15,698 nt of DNA, from positions 1 to 15,698 of the forward strand of contig DATDQD010000059.1 in the NCBI GenBank assembly GCA_035292425.1. Reading direction: 5' to 3'. The DNA is from SZUA-254 sp035292425. Its GTDB lineage: Bacteria; Bacteroidota; Ignavibacteria; UBA10030; SZUA-254. Positions 13,279-15,698 of the stretch are shown here, piece by piece; the first letter of the stretch is position 1, and each line of letters begins with the position of its first letter. The notes under the pieces were generated by a model. The model saw only the letters and a list, made by a program, of their open reading frames with translations. It did not search any database and had not been told where the DNA came from. The position numbers and the translations under genes were made by a program.

Positions 13279-13743
13279 ATGCCGGCCATCGTATCCCGGA
13301 TCGTCGAAGTCTGCATCTTTTCGTTCAGCGGCGCGGGCCCTGAATACCTTCTCCTGCGCCGGTCTCCATCGGAGCAGATTTACCCCGGGATCTGGCAGTT
13401 TGTGAGCGGTTCGGTGGAGGGGGCCGAAACCGCCCTCGCGGCCGCGCGGCGCGAAATGGCGGAGGAAACCGCCCTGCCCCCCCTCGACTTCTGGGTCGTT
13501 CCGCACGTCAACGTTTTCTATGATCCGTCCCGCGATGCGGTCAACCTCACCCCCGTATTCGCCGCCAGGGTGGCACCGGGGAGCGAACCGAAACTTTCAA
13601 CCGAGCATTCCGAATACCTCTGGTGTGATTATACGACCGCCCTCGGGAAACTCGTATGGCCCGGACAGCGCGAGGCGCTCCGGATCCTGCAGGAGTACGT
13701 CGTGCGGGGGAGCCAGGCCGCCGGACGCTCCAGGATCGTCTGA
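13279..13743 (+). CDS. Nudix hydrolase
   Basis: Predicted Mg-dependent pyrophosphohydrolase of a nucleoside diphosphate-linked substrate; 154 aa, cytoplasmic. The Nudix box spans Gly44 to Leu66: Gly44, Glu50, Arg58, Glu59, Glu62 and Glu63 are all in register (G-x5-E-x7-REUxEExGU), and Ala65 replaces the usual glycine. The preceding YPGIWQFVSG and following VFYDP and LTPVFAARV resemble NudB/dATP-pyrophosphohydrolase-type and related NTP hydrolases, but the substrate cannot be assigned. ATG 13279 is chosen because the Nudix fold begins at once (IVSRIVEVCIFSF). The reading frame extends upstream only over the yqaA-like gene. It lies 20 bp after that gene, probably in the same transcript. A weak terminator or none follows. 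Confidence 0.9.
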   Translation: MPAIVSRIVEVCIFSFSGAGPEYLLLRRSPSEQIYPGIWQFVSGSVEGAETALAAARREMAEETALPPLDFWVVPHVNVFYDPSRDAVNLTPVFAARVAPGSEPKLSTEHSEYLWCDYTTALGKLVWPGQREALRILQEYVVRGSQAAGRSRIV

Positions 13744-13830
13744 ACCCTTCTCCCGTCCCATGTCAACCGCCCCACGGGCCGGCGTGTCTAACCTCTAAAC
13801 AGGCTATTGATCGTATTGAGCGAGGAAACC

Positions 13831-14811
13831 ATGAACCGCATCGTCATTTTTCTGATCATGTCCGTCCTGGTCTGCGCGGGCGCCGTCGGGCAGTCGTCCC
13901 GGAGCCTTTTCCATCTCTACCCCTATGGGGAGGGCGAACGCGGCCGGCTCGGCGTTTCGGTCCGGGACGTGTCGAAAAAGCTTGCCGATAAAATGAAACT
14001 GAAAGCCGCTTCGGGCGCCTACGTTTCCGATGTCGAGGGGGAGAGCCCCGCGGAGGAGGCGGGAATCCTCGAGGGGGACGTCATCGTGAAGTTCGGCACG
14101 AAGGAGATCGGCGACAGCGACGATCTGATCAGGGCGGTCCGAAAATCTGAACCGGGGGAGGAGGTGACGATCGTCGTCAACCGCGGGGGCGATTCGAAAA
14201 CGTTGAAGGCGACGCTGGACGAAATAGAAACACCCAGGGCCTTCTCCTTCACACTTCCCCGCGCCCCGGGCCTCCCCGACTTCGCGCCGACGCACCCCGG
14301 GACGTTCGGGATGGGATTCTTCCGGTCGGGCGAACATCTCGGCATGGAAATGCAGGACCTCGGGAAACAGCTCGCCGAATACTTCGAGGTCCCCGGCAAC
14401 AGGGGAGTGCTGGTGGCATCGGTGGCAAAGACCGGTTCCGCCGGGAAGGGGGGCTTGAAAGCGGGCGATGTCATCGTCAGGGTCAACAAGAACACGGTCC
14501 GCGACGTGGACGACGTGCTGGAGGAGATCCGCGATGCGGGTGCGGGTGTCGTACCCTTCGAGGTCCTCAGGCGGGGGAAACCGCTGACCCTCTCGGTTGA
14601 GATCGGGGAGGCCGAAGACGACGTCTCCCTCTACTTTGACGCGGGATCCCGGATGCATCGCGATGCCCTCCGGGCGATGCAAGAGAGTGTCCCGCGACGG
14701 CACGACATGCTCCATGGCCTGAAGGAACGTCTGATGGAATTGAAGCGGGATTTGAAGGAGAATGCCCGCGAACTGAAGGAATCGCTGCGGGAGGAACTCC
14801 GCAGTTTCTGA
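13831..14811 (+). CDS. Exported protein with two PDZ domains and a helical C-terminal tail
   Basis: A 326-aa protein of unknown specific role. Residues 1-20 form a signal peptide (Asn-Arg, then a hydrophobic stretch ending CAGAVG); the cysteine is not in a good lipobox, so cleavage by signal peptidase I is likelier. PDZ 1 spans about 38-130 (GRLGVSVRDVS, ASGAYVSDVEGESPAEEAGI, GDVIVKFG) and PDZ 2 about 168-258 (EHLGMEMQDL, RGVLVASVAKTGSAGKGGLKAGDVIVRVN). There is no trypsin-like catalytic domain, so it is not a DegP/HtrA protease. Residues about 275-326 are highly charged with a regular heptad-like pattern (LKERLMELKRDLKENARELK), suggesting a coiled coil. It probably acts as a periplasmic or surface scaffold or protease adaptor, by inference. 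The start is ATG 13831 with AGGA 4 nt before; an upstream TTG at 13807 would put eight polar residues before the signal peptide. It is followed by a strong terminator. Confidence 0.88.
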   Translation: MNRIVIFLIMSVLVCAGAVGQSSRSLFHLYPYGEGERGRLGVSVRDVSKKLADKMKLKAASGAYVSDVEGESPAEEAGILEGDVIVKFGTKEIGDSDDLIRAVRKSEPGEEVTIVVNRGGDSKTLKATLDEIETPRAFSFTLPRAPGLPDFAPTHPGTFGMGFFRSGEHLGMEMQDLGKQLAEYFEVPGNRGVLVASVAKTGSAGKGGLKAGDVIVRVNKNTVRDVDDVLEEIRDAGAGVVPFEVLRRGKPLTLSVEIGEAEDDVSLYFDAGSRMHRDALRAMQESVPRRHDMLHGLKERLMELKRDLKENARELKESLREELRSF

Positions 14812-14838
14812 CGCGCCAATCGCGCAGGATACCCAAAC

Positions 14839-14862
14839 AGGCCCCCTCGCCGGGGCCTTTTT
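14839..14862 (+). terminator. Intrinsic terminator of the PDZ protein gene
   Basis: A perfect 7-bp stem, AGGCCCC (14839-14845) with GGGGCCT (14852-14858), has a 6-nt loop and is followed by a T-rich run. It lies 28 bp after the PDZ gene stop codon and separates it from the next gene's promoter. Confidence 0.9.
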
Positions 14863-14879
14863 ATTATTCGGCCGCGCGG

Positions 14880-14907
14880 TTGACGTTTACCCTTTTTTTC
14901 GTATATT
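14880..14907 (+). promoter_or_regulatory. Predicted sigma70-type promoter of the M28 peptidase gene
   Basis: TTGACG (14880-14885), a 16-bp spacer and TATATT (14902-14907), directly after the terminator of the preceding gene. Transcription would start near 14914, leaving about 55 nt before the GTG at 14970. It is one of the best promoter matches in the window. Confidence 0.6.
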
Positions 14908-14969
14908 TCTCCGAAATTTATCGCCGCCAGGCCCGTAGCACATCGAGCGATCCCGGTCCTTTAGACAAC

Positions 14970-15698
14970 GTGAACAAACTCATCCCGCTCATCTGCGCCA
15001 TTCTCTTTCGGACGGTCGCGATATCGTCGCCCCAGGACACCCTTCCGGGAAGCCCCTATGAAACAATCGCGTCGCAACTCATCAACGACGGTCTCGGTTC
15101 CGGACAGGCATACCGCATGCTCTCCGAGCTGACGGGGACCGTCGGCGCCCGCCTCAGCGGTTCCCCCCAGGCGGACAGGGCGATCGAGTGGGGACGGCGG
15201 ACGATGACACAATTGCGTTTCGATTCCGTCTGGCTGGAGAAGCTCATGGTGCCTCGCTGGGTCCGCGGGCCGATCGAGGAAGCATACGCCGAACCGGCGT
15301 CGGGCAGGGGACGGATGCCGTTGAGCGTCTGCGCCCTGGGGGGAAGCATCGGGACTCCTGACGGGCCCGTCTCGGCCGAGGTCGTGGAAGTGAAATCCTT
15401 CGAGGAACTCCGGGCCATGGGGACCGCGGCCCGGGGGAAGATCATCTTTTTCAACAGGCCGATGGACCGCTCGAAACTGAACACCTTCGAATCGTACGGC
15501 GGCGCGGTGGATCAGCGCGGCCAGGGCGCGGTCGAGGCGGCGCGGGCCGGCGGCGTTGCGGCGATCGTCCGGTCGATGACCATGCGGCTCGACGATAAGC
15601 CGCACACCGGCGCCATGCACTACAACGATTCGCTTCCGAAGATTCCCGTCGCCGCGATCAGCACGATCGACGCCGAATACCTTGACAGCCTCCTGACC
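14970..15698 (+). CDS. Exported M28-type metallopeptidase, carboxypeptidase Q-like (N-terminal part)
   Basis: The frame stays open to the window edge, giving 243 codons with no stop; the C-terminal catalytic part lies outside. The N-terminus (MNKLIPLICAILFRTVAISS) looks like a signal peptide. SELTGTVGARLSGSPQADRAIEWGRRTM and LMVPRWVRG match the pro- and N-terminal region of plasma glutamate carboxypeptidase/carboxypeptidase Q relatives. The stretch from about residue 135 (PVSAEVVEVKSFEEL, GKIIFFNRPM, GAVEAARAGGVAAIVRSM) looks like the inserted PA (protease-associated) domain. The di-zinc ligands of the M28 domain are expected downstream and cannot be checked here. The start is GTG at 14970 with no visible Shine-Dalgarno; the next in-frame Met is about residue 51, inside the conserved region. 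The likely role is periplasmic or secreted peptide trimming, inferred from the family. Confidence 0.85.
   Translation, partial: MNKLIPLICAILFRTVAISSPQDTLPGSPYETIASQLINDGLGSGQAYRMLSELTGTVGARLSGSPQADRAIEWGRRTMTQLRFDSVWLEKLMVPRWVRGPIEEAYAEPASGRGRMPLSVCALGGSIGTPDGPVSAEVVEVKSFEELRAMGTAARGKIIFFNRPMDRSKLNTFESYGGAVDQRGQGAVEAARAGGVAAIVRSMTMRLDDKPHTGAMHYNDSLPKIPVAAISTIDAEYLDSLLT

Noticed and set aside
13744..13830. An extracytoplasmic-sigma (RpoE-like) promoter before the PDZ gene
   Set aside because: A TCTAA is present near 13787, but no GAACTT-like element lies at the right distance; the nearest GAACC is far too distant.

Overview
The window is GC-rich bacterial DNA, densely packed with mostly housekeeping genes. 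The genes lie on the plus strand, apart from one long minus-strand gene (nrdJ). Two bidirectional-looking or plus-strand intrinsic terminators and several sigma70-like promoters (TTGxxx-N16/17-TATxTT) break it into units. The gene content (single-chain GcvP, adenosylcobalamin-dependent ribonucleotide reductase with a TSCPD region, a carboxypeptidase-Q-like M28 peptidase, secreted PDZ proteins) would fit a high-GC member of the FCB group (Ignavibacteria/Bacteroidota relatives) or a similar environmental lineage. This is inference from protein style only; no rRNA or other phylogenetic marker is present.

Region 1 (1-6420) is one compact block: the last codons of a probable accB, then accC (biotin carboxylase), gcvH, gcvP and guaA. 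Gaps are 11 bp between accC and gcvH and 72 bp between gcvH and the preferred gcvP start, and gcvP and guaA overlap by 4 bp. The block joins fatty-acid initiation (malonyl-CoA), glycine cleavage (one-carbon units) and GMP synthesis. It ends at a hairpin that can serve as terminator for guaA on the plus strand and for nrdJ on the minus strand.

Region 2 (6421-9575) holds nrdJ on the minus strand and a 404-bp divergent intergenic region. That region contains a good minus-strand promoter and a leader of about 190 nt before a textbook Shine-Dalgarno. The leader has a long inverted repeat, a competing hairpin and a terminator-like hairpin with a U run close to the ribosome binding site. It is the most interesting non-coding element in the window.

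Region 3 (9576-13743) holds a long-chain acyl-CoA synthetase, then, behind its own promoter-like sequence, a probable three-gene unit: a histidine-rich polytopic membrane protein of unknown function, a YqaA/DedA-type membrane protein and a Nudix hydrolase.

Region 4 (13744-15698) holds a secreted protein with two PDZ domains and a helical tail, closed by a strong terminator, then a promoter and the N-terminal 243 codons of an exported M28-type peptidase that runs off the window.

I see no mobile element, CRISPR array, tRNA or rRNA. No clearly new multi-gene system is visible. The best candidates for something undescribed are the nrdJ leader and the His-rich membrane protein.
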